This document shows, piece after piece, positions 36,471 through 47,586 of a DNA stretch of 64,000 bases; position 1 is the first letter of the stretch; each line of letters opens with the position of its first letter. A program made the position numbers and the translations under genes. The stretch is taken from NCBI GenBank assembly GCA_963691655.1, contig OY829328.1:27733890-27797889 (forward strand). The letters are read 5' to 3'. The stretch comes from Toxonevra muliebris (taxonomy: Eukaryota; Arthropoda; Insecta; Diptera; Pallopteridae). Below the pieces are notes generated by a model. It had not been told where the DNA came from. It ran no database searches and worked only from the letters and a program-made list of their open reading frames with translations.

Positions 36471-37707
36471 CATAAAAGTGCGATTGTTTCTTCTTCCTAT
36501 AAATATGACTTGCTAGTTCTATGAACTTTTTGGTATTCTTCTGGCTTCATTTTTCATTCAAAGCCTATTAATTTTAAATAATTAAAACTAATAAATTAAA
36601 AAAAAAAAAAAATTTTATTTAACAATATACATAGTAACGTAAATGAGGGCAATTCGGATCGATGTATATAATTCGGATCGATTTTGTTTTGCTAATAACT
36701 TTCTCTGGTATTTTTTAAAATTACGTCTTTTTTCGAAAACGAACGAGAATTATTTTCTCTTTCTAATGGTATGCAACACTTATTTCAATTATTTCAAATT
36801 AATTAGCTGCAAGTGAAAAAGTTTTAGCAAATAAAATAAGAAGCCCACAAATTTTATAACAATTATAACTTTTGTCCGTATATTTTTATAATTTATATAG
36901 AGTTTTGTTCACTAAATATTCTGCTATAATTTGGTGGAAATAAGCACCATTTTAGAAAGCATACTAAAAACAAATTTTACTTTTAAAATCGATCCGAATT
37001 ACCAATAAGCATTTTTCTACTTGCATATAAGTCGGATCGATGATCCGAATTACAAGCAAATGAGGTATTTGCTTAATTTCAAAATTTAGGAAAACTGTAT
37101 AGTTTTAATTAATGAAAGTTTTTTACTTGTGACTTGGATATAATAGGTGATGTTTGGAGTTAATCTGGATCGACCCTTTGTTTAGAGAGTTTTTGCGGAA
37201 TTTGAGTTCAAAGTTTAGATAAATTTGAAAAATATTTTGAATTTTAGTCAAAAATTTTGCATTTTAAAATCAAAAAAAAATTTTTTTAATTGAAATTAAT
37301 AAAGTTTCTTAGAGTTATATCAATTTTATAACTAATAAAAAATTTTTAGTCAAATTCAATATGAAATATATTTTTAAAAACTAGTTTGTGTTAAATGATT
37401 AGTATTTTTTTTATTCCAGACTACATTTTAATTTTTGATTATGTCAATATACTTATAAATTTTAATTCAGAAATTTCTTAGAATGATTCGAAGAAATGAT
37501 TTTGTATATATTTCATTGTTCATCAGCTCACGGGCATGGCTACGGACTAGCGGATCCAGAGATTTACCTTAAGGGGGTTAACATTTGTTCATCACTTTTA
37601 ATTTTTTTTTTTATGTGGCCAACGATAAAATATAAGAAATTCTAATCAAAAAGGAAGCGGAGGCGGGGTGAGGGGAGTTCGTTAGGCGTTGGAAGGGGGA
37701 AGGAGTT

Positions 37708-37739
37708 GGGGAGGGGGAGGTTAGGGTGGATTTGGGGGG
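37708..37739 (+). other. Potential G-quadruplex
   Basis: Four G-runs (GGGG, GGGGG, GGG, GGGGGG) are separated by loops of 1, 6 and 7 bases, fitting the G3+N1-7 rule. It sits in a 100-bp G-rich stretch (37652-37749) that ends in the small hairpin GGGGTTTTTAACCCC. In a window this AT-rich the tract is exceptional. Confidence 0.6.
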
Positions 37740-38160
37740 AGGTCAGGGGTTTTTAACCCCAAATCCTCTCCCCTTTCCTACGCCCCTTAGATTCGCAATT
37801 GCTCCTACGTAAGATTGCACAGTCTCAAACTTTGTTTTTAATATATTCGCATCTATCGCCCAGCCATAGTCTCTTTCCCTAATTTTGATACGCCAATAAG
37901 TAAGCCCATATTTGAGAATTAGTTCGGTGTGGAACAAGTAACTCTACATATAAAATTTTATTAATTTAGCTTGATGTGATATTCGAAGATATTGGATTTT
38001 TGCGAAAATGCCACGCCTACTTTGAGATACGGTCGAATTTTATAGCCCACAACTTGACATACACACCAATGCATCTCTACACCAAATTTTACTAAGATCG
38101 GACAAACGGTATATGATTACATAAGGAAAATACATAGATTTGGACAATAATTTTTATGTA

Positions 38161-39056
38161 CCACCTTGATCAAAAAGTTCCCGGAATAACCACCGTGTGG
38201 CGCTCCCATCGTTCCAATTTGAGTTCTTTTTTTGTTAAGTTGGTACATCTGTTGTTGATATTTCCTCTAAATCTTAGCATCATAGCTTGACATTTACGAA
38301 AGTTACGTAGCCAAGAGTTGGAAAGGTGTGTTGGAAATTTTTTAAATTTTATTAAATTGTATTGTATTAAATTTTTCGTAAAAAACGGATTTAATGGTGC
38401 GTGAACGTTGGAAATGTTCGGCAACGATTCTCTATAGAAAACGATCGTTTACCAGTGGCACGAGCAGTTCAAAAGTGGTCGTGAGTCAATCGAAGATGAA
38501 CGCAGTGGCAGACCATCGACATCGAAAACCGACGAAAACCTTGATAAAGTAAAATAAATTTTAGTCAATAATCGCAAATTAACCATCAGAGAGTATTATT
38601 TGGGCGTTATGAGGAGTTTACGTGAAGCAATTCGCCGAAAGAGACCAGAATTGTGGACAGAAAACTCATGGATTTTGCACCATGATAACGCACCGTCGCA
38701 CAGTGCCATCATTATTCCTAATTTTTTGACGAAAAATGCAACAAATACCATCCAACCGTCCAACAAGCCACCGAATTCACCTTATTTGGCTCCCTGTGAC
38801 TTCTTTCTGTTCAATCGAGTTGAAAAACTATTACGGGGAACGCGTTTCAGCAGCCGAGAGGAAGTAATGGAAAAATCGCAGGAAGCACTGATGGACATAC
38901 CGAAAACCGAATATAAAAAATAATTCGAGGATTGGATCAAACGCTGGCATAAGTGTGTTGCAGTCGATGGAGATTACTTTGATATATAGATTTAAATGAA
39001 TAAGCTTGTATTTTTAATTTTCTGAATAAATACCGGGAACTTTTTGATCAAGGTGG
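38161..39056 (+). mobile_element. Mariner element, internally deleted, with intact ends
   Basis: The terminal repeats are perfect over 24 bp (start CCACCTTGATCAAAAAGTTC, ending CCCGG) and are flanked by TA at 38159-38160 and 39057-39058. At 896 bp it is about 400 bp shorter than a full mariner because the transposase middle is missing. It is the innermost and youngest layer of the nest. Confidence 0.9.
38446..38990 (+). pseudogene. Mariner transposase, middle deleted
   Basis: The upstream part reads QWHEQFKSGRESIEDERSGR and PSTSKTDENLDKVK, stop, ILVNNRKLTIRE, the mariner N-terminal DNA-binding region. It joins at about 38595 to GVMRSLREAIRRKRPELW and runs openly to 38923 with ILHHDNAPSHSA (second catalytic Asp) and SPYLAPCDFFLFNRV. 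There the third catalytic block has Tyr-Leu (SPYLAPCDF) where SPDLAPCDF is usual, so that Asp is changed too. After a stop the frame continues FEDWIKRWHKCVAVDGDYF, the normal C-terminus. The first catalytic Asp block is in the deleted middle. Confidence 0.85.
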
Positions 39057-39562
39057 TATATGTGTGTATATATTTATGCATACATACATAAATTTTTTTT
39101 GCATCTAAATAAACCTCAAATTAAAGATAATTTTCTGTAAATTTTGCTGATCCGACTTACATACATCATCAATCCGAATTACATGCTCACTCAATTTTTC
39201 GATCCGAATTACATGCAAACCATTTTTTTCGAGGTGATATTACCTTAGCAATTATTGAAAAAAAGTTATGATTTATTCGGTAGTTAACAACTTTAAAAGA
39301 GGAAAAAATATGCTTTAATTTTGTATTAAACATTTTTTTTCATAAATCTGTAATCCTTATTTTTACCGCTCAAAGTTTCTTTTACGAAAATCGATCCGAA
39401 TTACCCTCATTTAAGTTATATTAAAGACGTTTAAAAAAAGTGCTTTAAATATGCGCTTTTCTTCTAAATCTGCAAAATATGTATGCGTTGGAAAAAAATT
39501 CTAAAATATGCGAAATATTCTAAAACAAGTATTTGTTGGAAAAAACTAGCCCTGGTCATAAC

Positions 39563-42500
39563 TAACCCATGCAATCAATAATGTAGCATGCTTTTAGGGA
39601 AAATGAGAAATTCTCAAAAAAGTTGCAGAAGAAAATTCATTGAAATTAAATGGAAAAGAATTATCGAAAAATAAATCAATTATTTACAGAGGAAGAGTTC
39701 AATGTGTTTGAAATGGTGGGATCAAAATTTAGAATGTAGAGAGTTAGAATGTAAGTCAAGAGAAGGACTTGAAACATTCTTCAAACATCAGCCGATTTCA
39801 TCATTCAAAATATGTTAGGTACTTCACTCGCCACTTAATTTGCTTTTAGCTGGAACCCTCCCCCCTTTGCCTAGCATACTTTAAGAATTATATTAAAAAT
39901 ATATTGCTGAAATAAATAAAGGAGTAAGCCAGCAAATTATTACTTACTACATTCTTTTGTGTTGGATACTTTTAAGATTACACTGAAAATGCTATTTTGA
40001 TATTTCCAGTAATAAGGGCAAAAGAAAACTTTTAAATTCTTGGAAACAAAAACTAATACCAATTAGTTTAAGTTTTAAAAGAAGAAAAATTAAAATATGA
40101 TAAGTATTTAGTGTTAAAAAATGATTACAGGCAAATTTGTGTAACTTAAAATGTATTAAAGAATTAAAGCAACTTATTTAAATTGATTTTAATGCAGTTG
40201 CATAAATATGTACGCATTTAATATTACTTATTTGGGTTTATTCCAATTATATATGATTTTTAATTAATAAATAATGTGATGCTTTACTTTTTTATTTCAA
40301 ATATGCTATTATTTAATTCAACATGTAATTGCACAAATATAAATTTGAATCAAATATTGTAGTTGAATATATTTTTTGATTTATAATTACCACAAAAACT
40401 CATATCAAAAGCATACAAAAAGAGAGTATGAAAATAAATAAAAATGACATATACATAGTTACCGCATAATTAATATTTAAGTATAAAGCGAACAGTAGCA
40501 AAATTAATTATGAAATAAATTGAACACATTTATTACTATACAGTAAGTAAGTTTCAATGAAAAATCCTAATTAAACAAACCAAGCAAATTTAATAAAAGT
40601 GTTGACACATAATTTTTTTTTTTAAACGCACAGTTTAACTCTTTCATGCCCGATGTGACGTATAAGCAACATTCACTAAGATGTGGCACAAATAAACGTT
40701 CCACAAATTTTACTAATAACTAATGCTATTTGTAGTCGATTCTATTAGGTATTCCTCAGTATTTTCTAAAAAAAAAACGGGACAAACGAACAAAATCTAC
40801 CAAACCGGAGACAATTCCAACCAATATATCAAAAATTAAAATTAAAAAAAGTTTTATTAAGTTTATTGGAATTCTACTGAAATTGCCACGATGGACGTCG
40901 GGTCGCTCAGTGTCATCTCATGTGCTCTCTGATATAAAATATTTTCCTCAGGAAATACGCGTTAGAACTGCTTTATAATTTATTTGTCGTTATTGGTTAT
41001 TACACTGTAGGTAAAATTTCATCACGTCAACATGCCGTAGAGTCCCCCAGCACGTCACGTTTGAGATATTTAATATTCAATTTGACGATTTTTTTGAAGT
41101 GAAGTGAAGTGTGTACAGTGTTTTTGATGAAATGTTTTTTCAAATACCAGATAAAAAGGATGAACTAAGAATCAAGAACAATGTGACTCCAATATAATCT
41201 CTCCAAAACCAAACGTCTCTTATTCAGGGTGGAAATGGCATGAATAACATCATTATACAAGAGGCAGTGAGCGATTGCCTTCCATGCAAGGAGACTGTAT
41301 GCCATTGATTAGAAAGAAATTCTTAAACATTTCCACTCTTGAGAACTAGACCCAAGACCTTTGGTAAACAATTCCTCGTTAGAATAGGGGAAACCACTAA
41401 CAACTCAATAATCTACTTAAGTTTAGTGATTTGACTAAATTTGAGACCTAATACTTACACCTTAAGAGAAATGGAGATTTTTTTAACATCACAATCGATT
41501 TTTCTGCGCTTAAGTGGAAACTATCACTTAACCTAAACCTATGCTGAATCTTTACGACAAGCGATATAATAGTCAGTTGCCATTCCATTTCAATAAATAA
41601 AAGTCAAGCACCGTAAACTAAATGATTGATATTTGACCATTCAAAAAGCTTGAATCCTTTTGTTTACAAAGTCATTAAATTACAATAATTATCTGTAAGT
41701 TTTCTTCTGAACATTTAAAGCCGTAAAATTGTGTCTTTTAAAATTTGAATTGCTTTTCAAAATATGAAGAACGCTTTAATCTCAATGGTCGATGGAATAA
41801 AAAAAATCAAACAATATGGAATCTTAATCCAAAAAAGGGCGCATAACTCAATTGCATCATTCATCATCGTGCACAGGTATGTATGTACTTTGTTCAGGTA
41901 TGTATGTACTTTGAGGGACCCTGGAAAATGTTATCTTCGTTTTTGGGCACACACACACATGTACAACTTCATGCACAATAAATATTCGTAAATTTAACCG
42001 CAACAGCATTAAATGTGTGTGCTCACGTGACGAACGTAATTATAAATGACGAATTTGCATATGCACGAGTAATATACATCCATACATATATACACATGAT
42101 ACCCCTAAATATGTATGTGTATGTATGTGTTGTAAGTAAAGTGTACATTCCGCAGTATGGATTATTTTGTTTACATTTGCATGCGGATCAAATTAAAGTT
42201 TATTCGCTTCAACAATGTGCGTGTATTTGTGGTATATACATATATGTATATACATGTATATGGGTATGAGCGTTTCTATTTGACGCCATATTTATTTTAA
42301 GCTATCGTGTCCAAAAAATTATTGCAGTGCACATAGTATCAACAACACAAAGTAAACTTTGTGGTTTGTTGTGCTTTTCTCTTCACCACTGGCCATTTTA
42401 GGTCTACAGTGATTCCTGCTTGCTAATATGTATGGCTGTGGCTGACTGACCCACTGACGAACGACCGAATCGACAAACTAACAAAATTTCCAATCTCGTC

Positions 42501-44253
42501 GCATAACGAACACTACTTTTAAGCTTATAATATTTTTTCATAAATGCATTTGTGTGAAAATCTGAGCAGCATGAACACTACCAGCAGCTATATATTCATG
42601 TATTTATAAATGGCAGCATTTGCTTGTTCGAGTTTTTGAGTACTTTTGCCTCCATACCTTTAGCTCAGCCCCTCAATTTATTTTTGTTTATAGTAACTTT
42701 TATTGATTTCGTGAAGCACTATGAGCTTTTTCTTTTATTGTTTGTTATTACCTGCAGGCCAAAATTAAAATTCATTGAAAAAATTTTTTAGATGTTCTTT
42801 GTTTTTTTTTTTTTTTTGAATGTTGGGTGTAACATTTTCCACATTATTTTATTTCTTAGTACCGCGTTTTATATACATATATACATTTTTTTGTGTTTTG
42901 GTTTTAGTTCGAACATTTTAATTGAATATATTTAAGGTATGAGTGCTTTGCTTTTAATTTAAGTGTGTATGTAGCCTAAAGGAAGTAAGTGATTAAATTT
43001 TGTTAGTTGATGAATGGAAAAGTTTCGACAAAAAAATTTCAAAAACTACAACTATTTTACGGATTGATACACAAAGCATTTATGCTATCAAGATTTTCAT
43101 TCGAAATGCATTAAATTTGTTGCGAAAAGAACTCTAGGGGCACATTTTTTTATTTTATGTGAAGGCTTAATATTTGTAAATACATTAAATACAAGGAATC
43201 AGTAAAAATGGTTCATAATAAATGAACTTCGTATTAACTGAAATATTGGGTTTCGAAAACTTAGTATTCTTACGAATCTTAACCACACTGAAGTGCATAT
43301 GAGGCATTCTTTTACAAGTCGAACACTTTTATTGCTCAACATTTTTGATTAGATTCAAATTTATTTTACGCGTTTCCTATATCAAATAAGCGGACTTGTA
43401 GTCCACCATTTTGTTTTTCTATCACTATTTTCGAAAATATAGAGAGGTAATGTTTACGTGATTCGCCGATTATAGACTTTTTCAAATCGCAATAACTCCC
43501 CTTCTGTTCATCGCATTGAGTAAAGTGAACAACCATTTTAAAGGTATTAAAAATCCCTATATTTGTGTATTATTAGTTGTAAGAATTGTTTCAGAAAAGT
43601 ATTTGTTATTAACAATTTAATAATTGAAATTCAGTTTACTATTAGTTTGCGATGGAATAAAAAATTTATAAAAATACTATGGTATTCCTCGGAAAATTTC
43701 CAATAGAAAACATATTTTTTCAGAGTGGTAGATTCATATTGGCTATATATTATATTGATTAATTATGACGGAAGAATGCGCTTCGCGACGCCTAACGTGG
43801 CATTGAGCGAATTCAGAATATATTCAATCACTACGCATCACTAAGTTGCGGAGGCTAAGAAGTAAATACAATAAAACATAATATATTACAATATTTATAA
43901 AAAAATATGTGCTTGCGACAAAATAACCGTGGTATAATACTGAAAGAAAATATTGTGCTAAACATTTTTGCTGAAAAAATTCATAATTCAACACGTCATG
44001 GTGCTGAATTTTCTAACTGCATTTTAAGTTCAAAGAAGCCATGTTACCTTAATTATTTAGAGGGTAAACATTGCTAGAGACAAAATTGTTCCTGAAGAAA
44101 AGATAACCATATTTTGTTTCAACATCAACTATCTGCCTTCTCTTCTTATGGTCTTTTTAGTAATTCAATAAAAAAAAATTCTCAAAACTTTACCCAGTAT
44201 CGAAATTTGGAAATTTTTCAAAAAGGTAATAAAAGGTTTTCCCACTTGAGGTT
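39563..44253. other. AT-rich DNA with microsatellites
   Basis: CATA/TATG microsatellites are concentrated at 41870-42260, including a 20-bp direct duplication of CAGGTATGTATGTACTTTG at about 41875-41915. Open frames there are low-complexity. No gene is recognised. Confidence 0.4.
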
Positions 44254-44516
44254 ATATGACCCGTTGCGTGCAAAAGTGGTGTAAGTTAGTTTTTTTCATT
44301 ATTTGGATTTTCACCTTCAGGCAATAATTTTGGCCTCATTTAGTTTCCTACAAAAGAGGTGTGCATCTACGTTGAACATGTGTACTATAAAACTGCTTAT
44401 ACATCGTGAAAATAAATTTTATAAGAGGCCAATTTCGCATAGCACTTCTACAAAACCAATGTATTTTCAAAAATCAGATTTTGACTTACACCACTTTTAC
44501 ACACAATGGCTCATAT
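44254..44516. mobile_element. Short MITE with about 35-bp inverted ends
   Basis: The left end ATATGACCCGTTGCGTG plus CAAAAGTGGTGTAAGT is mirrored at the right as ATATGAGCCATTGTGTG plus TAAAAGTGGTGTAAGT, with about four differences in 35 bp. The enclosed about 190 bp is non-coding. It lies just downstream of the truncated gypsy-like element, so it could mark the rearranged border. The family is not recognised. Confidence 0.6.
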
Positions 44517-44604
44517 TTCGATTTATTTCTATTTTGCCATTGAAAATTATTGACAAATGACAAGTAAAAACTATGCCAATAATAAAAATGGGACGATACA
44601 CGCT

Positions 44605-46197
44605 TCAGCAATGCATTGAAAATATTAAAATTACTGTACTACCGCAATAAAAATACATCAATGTTTCTTTCCCACCATTATAATAAAGGATCCCTTTCTT
44701 AAGGTCAAGATGTGAGTCAATTTGTTTCAGGAAATCAAATCCCATTATGGCATCAAAGGTCTGAAGACTTGGCAGTATGTAGAATGTTGTATTTGTGTTC
44801 ATGATATTAATTGTGCATTTGTGAGTTATTTTATCAGTTCCATGTATGGACTTCACAAAAAATGGTAAATGGACTAACTTAATTGCTTTGAGGGAGCTTA
44901 TATTCTTTATGTAATTTTTGGTAGCTCCAGTGTCAATCAAAATTTTTATTTCCTGATCGCCTGTTATCCTGCTGATGTATGGCATAAATAATAATAATAA
45001 TAAAAAATTAATTTCATCTGATACTAATAGCTCATCAACCGGTGTAGCTTCGTTTGTATTATACCGACAATCATCATAAGCTTGTTCGTAACTATCATCT
45101 TGGTTAGTATCTGCCATATATTGATTTCCATATGGAGCTTCATGCAGAGACGGTGCAGCCTGCTGGGAAATGTAATTGACACGCTGAACCTTTGGGAAGG
45201 ACTGCCTATCACACTCACGCGCCCTTTTAAATGTTTGGTACTGGGCGGTAGGTGCTTTCAGTGCTTCATATCCACCGCTGAGTCGTTGATTGCCTCTATT
45301 GTTATTGAAATTAGGTGCTGCTCTTTGCTGCTGGGGCAATGCCATGGTATTTTGGCTTACGTGAGGTGTAGTCCTTTGCATATTAAATCTGTATCGAGTT
45401 GAGGGATCCACATCCATTGCCAACGGATTAGGCTGAGCTTGCGAAACTGGTCTATAGTGAGGTGAGTGATAGGAATTATATTGAGATATGTTACCATTTC
45501 TATTAGCATAAGAGCTTGCAAATATATAACGCTCATGAATTGCCTCCAATTCTTGCGCTAGGGCTAAAGCGATTGGCATGTCAGACGGACGTGCAGAGAA
45601 CAATATATCACACATCGGCTTTCTTAGCCCTGAGATGAACACTCTTAGTGCATCTTGCCTGTATTTTTGGCACAGGGAGCTGGTTAGTTGTTTATTGTCA
45701 TCATGAAGCATGATAGTCTTGTTTGTTAATAATGTTAGCTTTTTCTCAACTTCGTCATAGAATTGAATAATTCTCATTGATCCTTGCCTCAAGGTGGCTA
45801 ACTCTTGCTCGACAAGGTAAATTGGCCTTTTATCAGCGTAGGTAAAATCAAGTCTGGCCATTATTGCCTTAAAGTTTAATACTGTATTAAACGAAGATAA
45901 AACTTGATCGGCAGAGCCTACAACTTTATTTCGAATAATGGCAACCTGCCGCCATGAAACGTAGCGAATGTGATTTCCATCAAATTCCGGTAAGGATTTC
46001 ACCAAGTCAAGTGACTCGTCACATGCTCTATTGGGTTCTATGGTTACAGCCTGATATGCTTCGACGGATGGACATGATTGTAAAGCGTTAAGTCTGTCGG
46101 TCAAGTCTCTGATTTGTACCTCAAAATATCTCCTAGTTTGATCAGTAGCAACTTCAACAGCTGCTGTTAATACAGCCCTGAAGTGGTCTTCTTCCAT
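44605..46197 (-). CDS. Gag-protease polyprotein of a gypsy/errantivirus-like element
   Basis: A 530-codon uninterrupted frame. Residues 70-200 form an insect gypsy-type Gag core with the FDG motif (72-74), the following Tyr and WR (82-83), and conserved helices. No CCHC zinc knuckle is present; a Gln/Asn-rich stretch (235-305) follows instead, as is common in errantivirus Gag. Residues 418-500 form a retropepsin: LIDTGATKNYI with the catalytic Asp at 422, a flap-like SIHGTDK near 450, and AIMGFDFLKQ near 484. A run of five Leu (399-403) from a TTA microsatellite lies at the Gag-protease junction. There is no reverse transcriptase, RNase H, integrase or envelope after the stop at 44605. The frame is intact although the element is truncated, suggesting a young insertion or recent loss. 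Confidence 0.8.
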   Translation of the reverse strand: MEEDHFRAVLTAAVEVATDQTRRYFEVQIRDLTDRLNALQSCPSVEAYQAVTIEPNRACDESLDLVKSLPEFDGNHIRYVSWRQVAIIRNKVVGSADQVLSSFNTVLNFKAIMARLDFTYADKRPIYLVEQELATLRQGSMRIIQFYDEVEKKLTLLTNKTIMLHDDNKQLTSSLCQKYRQDALRVFISGLRKPMCDILFSARPSDMPIALALAQELEAIHERYIFASSYANRNGNISQYNSYHSPHYRPVSQAQPNPLAMDVDPSTRYRFNMQRTTPHVSQNTMALPQQQRAAPNFNNNRGNQRLSGGYEALKAPTAQYQTFKRARECDRQSFPKVQRVNYISQQAAPSLHEAPYGNQYMADTNQDDSYEQAYDDCRYNTNEATPVDELLVSDEINFLLLLLFMPYISRITGDQEIKILIDTGATKNYIKNISSLKAIKLVHLPFFVKSIHGTDKITHKCTINIMNTNTTFYILPSLQTFDAIMGFDFLKQIDSHLDLKKGILYYNGGKETLMYFYCGSTVILIFSMHC

Positions 46198-47223
46198 TGT
46201 TTGATTTTAGAGGAAGTTGCGCTACTTAGTATTACGTCTTATTTTTTAATAGTTTTTACTAAATAATATTTTTATCGATTACAGATGTTTTTCCCCTTTT
46301 TTTGCTAAAAATTAAGTTTTAGTGAAGCCATAATATTCATAGATGATTTTGTTACAATAAATTTAAATTTGATCTTATTAAGTATCAAATTGAATTATTT
46401 CAATATTTAGATTAATTTTAAATATCATTTCTAACTTTTTATTACAATTTTAATAGATAAAAAGCTTTTCTTACAAAACATTTGTTTTTTCCTAACTACA
46501 TAAATGTTATTTTCCTTGGATTTTTCGTTTTGGACCGGGTAGTTACCATCTAACAGGATACTTCTTGTTGTCTTCTGAGCGAGTTGCTGCAGTATGATTT
46601 TAGTTGTTTTATTCAATATATTATCTTAAAATCTAATCATTGGTTATCTACAATGTTTTTACGTTCTTCACTCAAATTTCTTTTGGTACAGTTGGTTATG
46701 AAAACTAGTAGTTTGTCATACGCACTTATATGCGATTTTTAATAACGGTAGTTAACTTTGTCTTATGTTTAACCTTGAGTTTTTTAAATTTTACTGTTCT
46801 TTTTCGAACTTGAATTAACCCAATTTTACTATTGTTTTTGGATCTCAAATTAATCACGATTTATCTTAAATTCTTTAATTAATTTCAGTTGGTTATGAAA
46901 ACTAGAAGTTTGTTATAAGCACTTATATGCGATTTTTAAAACATTACATTTCGAAAAACTGTAGTTAACATTGTCCATTGTTTAACCTTGAATTTTTTAA
47001 TTTTTCAGTTCTTTTTCGAACTTGAATCAACACAATTTTGATATGGGTTTTGGATCGTAAATTATTCACGATTTATCTTAAATTTTGTAATTATTTTTAC
47101 GATCTAGCAATTTAGCTTTCTAGAAACTATTTTTTAAAAAATTTTCATTATTATTCTTGACGACTAAAACAACTCCGATTAGTCTTTTTATAAAGATTTT
47201 TTTTAACACGGAATCGCTATGTC
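46198..47223 (-). other. Leader of the gypsy-like element
   Basis: About 1 kb between the primer site and the Gag start. It is AT-rich, non-coding, and contains the tandem duplication at 46691-47087. In the Drosophila gypsy element the leader holds a Su(Hw) insulator array; here repeated GCATATAAGTGC words (minus strand) only loosely resemble such sites. Confidence 0.55.
46691..47087. repeat. Tandem duplication of about 197 bp in the retroelement leader
   Basis: The unit starting GTTGGTTATGAAAACTAG at 46691 repeats at 46888. Both units share CACTTATATGCGATTTTTAA, TTCTTTTTCGAACTTGAAT and TTCACGATTTATCTTAAATT-like words (first copy TCACGATTTATC), differing by small indels. Confidence 0.8.
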
Positions 47224-47241
47224 GTCCCTGCTCGGGCGCCA
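47224..47241 (-). other. Primer binding site, tRNA-Lys type
   Basis: The minus-strand sequence TGGCGCCCGAGCAGGGAC directly follows the LTR and is complementary to the 3' end of tRNA-Lys, with one probable mismatch to the form expected for tRNA-Lys(UUU). Its first T overlaps the last base of the LTR, as is usual for errantivirus-type elements. Confidence 0.75.
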
Positions 47242-47586
47242 GTTAAATTTTATTAAAAGTCTTTATATTTTTATTTAAATTTTATAACAAATTATTTATT
47301 GATTTTACTTAGTTTAGTTTAATTTAGGAGAGCTATGCACCTCTTTACGTTTTGGTGATCAAATTAAGAAGACCGACTTAATAATTGGTCTGCAAATTTT
47401 ATAGTAGTAGCTACTCAGCTAAGTTACTGTAGCTATTCGCTTACAGTACTTTGCGCTCTTCAATTATGTGTAGCTTGTGCTGTAATTTGTTAGTGTAATA
47501 TTTCTTGCAGTTTTTAAGCATAGAGTTGAAGCAGTACGTTCAGCATTTCAGGCTTTGGAAAATATATTGAATGCTTTACGTTAACT
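47241..47586 (-). repeat. 5' LTR of the gypsy-like element
   Basis: On the minus strand the segment starts AGTTAACGTAAAGC (47586) and ends TAAAATTTAACT (47241), the AGTTA...TAACT form of errantivirus LTRs. An AATAAA signal lies near 47300. No second copy was found in the window, so the element has lost its 3' half. Confidence 0.7.

Larger units (their letters stand above)
36642..39411. mobile_element. TIR element with TCCGAATTAC subterminal repeats, TA duplication
   Basis: AATGAGGGCAATTCGGATCG at 36642 is mirrored at the right as AATGAGGGTAATTCGGATCG, each flanked by TA. Within about 450 bp of each end the word GATCCGAATTAC (or its complement) recurs: at 36985 and 37040 on the left, and several times between 39150 and 39215 on the right. 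This layout of ends plus scattered internal copies suggests transposase-binding arrays. No transposase of its own is seen. A G-rich tract (37652-37749) and a mariner (38161-39056) lie inside. The superfamily is unclear; TA suggests the Tc1/mariner group. Confidence 0.7.
35926..39554 (-). mobile_element. hAT element (outer shell of a three-level nest)
   Basis: The left end CAAGGCTAGTTTTTTTC and the inverted right end CAGGGCTAGTTTTTTCC match and fit hAT termini. The flanks gtcttaac (35918-35925) and gtcataac (39555-39562) agree at 7 of 8 positions, as expected of an 8-bp hAT duplication. Inside the left part lies a minus-strand hAT transposase C-terminus. Removing the 2770-bp insert at 36642-39411 leaves about 860 bp, so this hAT was probably already a deletion derivative. 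Confidence 0.8.

Noticed and set aside
45082..45402. 106-codon plus-strand frame
   Set aside because: It is the antisense shadow of the Gag-protease frame.
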